The position numbers and the translations under genes are program-made. Positions 8,160 through 10,000 of a DNA stretch of 10,000 bases are shown here, in pieces. Each line of letters opens with the position of its first letter. The stretch's first letter is position 1. The notes below the pieces were generated by a model. It was given only the letters and a program-made list of their open reading frames with translations. It made no database searches and was not told the origin of the DNA. Origin of the DNA: Trachelipus rathkii (taxonomy: Eukaryota > Arthropoda > Malacostraca > Isopoda > Trachelipodidae); the NCBI GenBank assembly GCA_015478945.1, contig JABUQX010086836.1, forward strand, positions 17,501 to 27,500. The letters run 5' to 3'.

Positions 8160-8260
8160 ATTTCTTATGTTTGGTGAGCATTTTTCACGATTTTGAGCTA
8201 AGTTTGAAAAAAAACGAACGCAAAATCGAGAATTTCTTACGTTTCGTAAGCACAAATGAA
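8160..8260. repeat. Diverged direct repeat in the right arm of the foldback element
   Basis: ATTTCTTATGTTTGGTGAGCA (from 8160) and ATTTCTTACGTTTCGTAAGCA (from 8232) are related copies about 72 bp apart. Between them CGATTTTG (8188-8195) and CAAAATCG (8221-8228) form an 8-bp inverted pair. The right arm therefore seems to be built from a repeated module. Confidence 0.55.
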
Positions 8261-8439
8261 AAAACGAAAACGGCTTAAGTTATTTATTTCATTCACAGCG
8301 ACACCAATCACTCACCAACACCTGTCCAGAGCAGTGTTGTCAGACGACATCGAACCATAATCTATGATCGAACCAGAGGGAAGGGGATAAAAAGATTGCT
8401 AGTAGAACCAAAGAGGTTAAACTTTGGTAGAGCGTTATT

Positions 8440-8900
8440 TACTATAAAACCATACTGGCCATCAAAGATAAGATTAGAAGAATTAAAAAACTTCTAAATA
8501 TTCCTATTAAGGATAAATTAGAAAACTTTGGAAAGAACGGAAGTTAAAGTGACGTGATGTAGTTAAAGGGCTGAGAAGGGCATCTCCCCCGTTTTTAGGT
8601 AGAAGTTGAATAAGAGCACACCTCCATTAGAAAGAGAGGCTTGAAGTGGGAAGACAAAATCGAAAAAGTTTAATTAGGCAGGGTGCAAGTTAGGAAGCAC
8701 AAATCTTAAGATCTACAGGAGGGATACCATCTGAGCTACATACGCTTTCTTCTTAAAATTGAGAGAAAATAGAATTAAAAACTTTGGAAGAAACTTTAAT
8801 GTTATACACATAGGGGTTGGAGGGGGTGGAGAAGGAGAAATGGCTCAGGAATCGTCTATAAAGTGGAAATAGAAGCAAAGGTTTGACAGATAAGAGGAAT
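8440..8900 (-). pseudogene. LINE reverse transcriptase relic, N-terminal part
   Basis: Non-LTR retrotransposon reverse transcriptase, read on the minus strand in three frames. In order: about 8875-8840 resembles the linker before the RT; 8731 onward reads DGIPPVDLKICAS, then LAPCLIKLFRFCL and CALIQLLPK, matching the DGIPP and PKKGD blocks at the start of LINE RT domains; 8579-8559 reads SQPFNY (usual NYRP); 8559-8520 reads TLTSVLSKVF; 8457-8446 reads QYGF, the finger motif before the catalytic core. Stops and frameshifts are frequent. The catalytic YADD block is not seen downstream, so the copy is truncated or rearranged near 8360-8440. The purine-rich plus strand here is simply the complement of this pyrimidine-rich coding strand. 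It may belong to the same family as the LINE relic at 2041-3120. Confidence 0.8.
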
Positions 8901-8921
8901 AAGGGGACATAAAGTGACAGA

Positions 8922-8947
8922 TGCCAGATTTGTCGCGAAATCTGGCA
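8922..8947. repeat. 26-bp near-palindrome with 10-bp arms
   Basis: TGCCAGATTT (8922-8931) and AAATCTGGCA (8938-8947) are exact reverse complements around GTCGCG. The hairpin sits just beyond the point where LINE RT similarity fades. It could mark an element junction or be the end of another repeat. Confidence 0.7.
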
Positions 8948-9008
8948 ACCTGCCGATACATATATATCATTTTTTAGCGACTTTCTATTACTCGGCTACC
9001 TTCCTGAA

Positions 9009-9110
9009 CCTTTTTTGATATTCTGGCACTTTTTAAGACTTTTTTGATATATATGTCACATTTAGCCTTTTTTGATATATTTTAGCCTTTTTATATCTGT
9101 CTGAGCCTTT
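9009..9110 (+). repeat. Degenerate repeat of CCTTTTTTGATAT
   Basis: Related words occur at 9009-9021, 9039-9050, 9066-9078 and 9086-9096, with a weaker GAGCCTTTCTG near 9103. TTTAGCCTTTTT occurs twice (9061 and 9081). Spacing is irregular, 20-30 bp. This is a decayed short tandem array. Confidence 0.6.
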
Positions 9111-9314
9111 CTGTCTCAGTACGTCACTTGTAGAGAACATTTGTCAGAGAGCTGCTACGCTCCTCACGGCACGCATAAGGTATGACAATATACTGTAAGA
9201 GATGTAGAGTGAGATATACGCGGCAGCGTCATTCACGTGTTCTGTAAAGACGAGATGTAGCTAAATTTAGAAGTTGTTAGGATAATTGACATAGCACAAA
9301 TGCGTTAGTCTCTC

Positions 9315-9341
9315 CACACTGCAACGCACACGAGCAGTGTG
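9315..9341. repeat. 8-bp perfect hairpin
   Basis: CACACTGC (9315-9322) and GCAGTGTG (9334-9341) pair around an 11-nt loop. The word TGAGCACGTAG follows at 9344-9354 and is repeated exactly at 9463-9473. Confidence 0.5.
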
Positions 9342-9631
9342 AGTGAGCACGTAGCGTTCCAAAGTGCCTTTTTCTCAAGGATGTATATCGTGTGAGGAGC
9401 GACAGATTGCGAGACGGTCACTTAATCGCTTGGAAAAACCAAAATGAGATCGATCTAATACATGAGCACGTAGTAACGTGACAATACGCACCGAGTGTAT
9501 ACAGAGAGTCGAGTCAAGACAGTCGAGAGTCCCTTCAACTTCAAGGCTGTACCTCAGTGGGGCCGATCCGGAAGGCGAGAGAGAGAGCCATAGTATTGGT
9601 TATTTTAATTATATAAGTGATAGATATTATA

Positions 9632-9697
9632 GTAACTATATATATATATATATTATATATATATATAGTATATATATAGTATATATATATAATATCT
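9632..9697. repeat. AT microsatellite tract
   Basis: Mainly (AT)n with TAGTATA interruptions. A 74-codon plus-strand open run that ends in repeating isoleucine and tyrosine codons is a by-product of this tract. Confidence 0.92.
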
Positions 9698-9791
9698 ATT
9701 GATGACTACGTCTCAGTAGCACACTATAGGTCATGAGCGATGCTATGCATGTACCATGTATAATATATAATATCCTCTTGGATGCATTATC

Positions 9792-9885
9792 TACCCCCAG
9801 ACCTGGGGGTAAGGTTGCGATCACATCGGAAAAGAAAGCATGCAGAAGAATATACAAAAGTCGAAAAAGCCCAGCCTTACCCCCC
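9792..9885. repeat. Nested C-rich and G-rich inverted repeats
   Basis: TACCCCCAG (9792-9800) and CTGGGGGTA (9803-9811) form a 9-bp palindrome with a 2-base spacer. TGGGGGTAAGGTTG (9804-9817) also pairs, with mismatches, with CAGCCTTACCCCCC (9872-9885). A further CCCCTTACC lies at 9888-9896. Alternative hairpins can therefore form; the outer pair may be the ends of a small element. Confidence 0.6.
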
Positions 9886-9940
9886 CACCCCTTACCATAA
9901 TTAGTGAGAACTCGTTCGCAGCTCTAAACTGATATTGTAT

Positions 9941-9958
9941 TGGAGATATATATCTCCA
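9941..9958. repeat. Perfect 18-bp palindrome
   Basis: TGGAGATATATATCTCCA equals its own reverse complement. GATAT at 9931-9935 and ATATC at 9961-9965 extend the symmetry imperfectly. Confidence 0.7.
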
Positions 9959-10000
9959 CGATATCATCACAATAATATGTGCATATGGTACGTCACACGA

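Larger units (their letters stand above)
7761..8272. mobile_element. Foldback or MITE-like element with imperfect inverted ends
   Basis: The left arm 7761-7802 begins CGTTTTCGTTTTT and contains GTGCTTACG and TAAGAAAT. The right arm 8232-8272 is its imperfect reverse complement, ending AAAAACGAAAACG. Further inward both arms share TCTCCCATT in matching inverted positions (7853-7861; complement near 8130-8138), so the inverted region may reach about 120-160 bp per side. There is no coding sequence inside. I could not find a convincing target duplication, so the family is unknown. Confidence 0.55.
8948..9631. other. Unassigned right-flank DNA
   Basis: No coding region was recognised. The stretch 9120-9600 is GC-richer than its surroundings and rich in GAG and CGT words, as in LTR or untranslated parts of retroelements, but I cannot define LTR ends or a primer-binding site. 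It holds the T-rich repeat at 9009-9110, a hairpin at 9315-9341 and an 11-bp direct repeat. Confidence 0.5.

Noticed and set aside
9120..9600. LTR of a retrotransposon
   Set aside because: Composition is suggestive but no paired LTR, primer-binding site or TG...CA ends could be located within the window.
9478..9702. 74-codon plus-strand open run
   Set aside because: It has no recognised domain and its end is translated AT microsatellite.

Overview
This window looks like repeat-rich, gene-poor nuclear DNA of a eukaryote, most plausibly an invertebrate. It has very long (AT)n tracts, no bacterial-style gene packing, and decayed LINE and hAT transposon sequences. The CTCCGACTCCGG-type GC-rich arrays and the many AT microsatellites remind me of arthropods, perhaps a decapod crustacean, but no sequence here proves a lineage. 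I see no intact host gene, rRNA, convincing tRNA, CRISPR array or virus.

Layout. 1-600 is unassigned DNA with an 11-bp inverted repeat pair and a GC-rich hairpin. 601-1790 is mostly AT microsatellite with short unassigned spacers. About 2041-3120 holds, on the minus strand, the decayed C-terminal part of a LINE ORF2: the end of the reverse transcriptase, an RNase H domain and a C-terminal zinc-knuckle-like tail. 3121-3841 is unassigned AT-rich DNA.

The centre is one large nested insertion, 3850-7598 (3749 bp). It has perfect 14-bp terminal inverted repeats beginning CAGGG and a perfect 8-bp target-site duplication (CCCCTTAT at 3842-3849 and 7599-7606). Both are hallmarks of a hAT DNA transposon. 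It carries GC-rich subterminal repeat arrays at both ends, two large AT tracts, and a frameshifted, stop-ridden hAT transposase on the minus strand (about 6830 to 4877). In the transposase I can read a BED zinc-finger remnant, a DNASN block and the C-terminal dimerisation region. Conceptual removal of the insertion and one duplication joins two plus-strand open segments in the same frame, giving about 84 open codons.

7761-8272 is bounded by imperfect inverted repeats and looks like a foldback or MITE-like element. About 8440-8900 is a second LINE relic on the minus strand, covering the N-terminal part of a reverse transcriptase. The right end (8920-10000) has a 26-bp near-palindrome, a degenerate T-rich repeat, another AT tract and several short hairpins.

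Nothing here appears functional as a gene system today. The value of the window is a readable history of layered transposition: LINE relics on both sides, a hAT insertion with exact boundaries, and microsatellite expansion inside the hAT. All assignments rest on reading motifs by eye; no database search was run.
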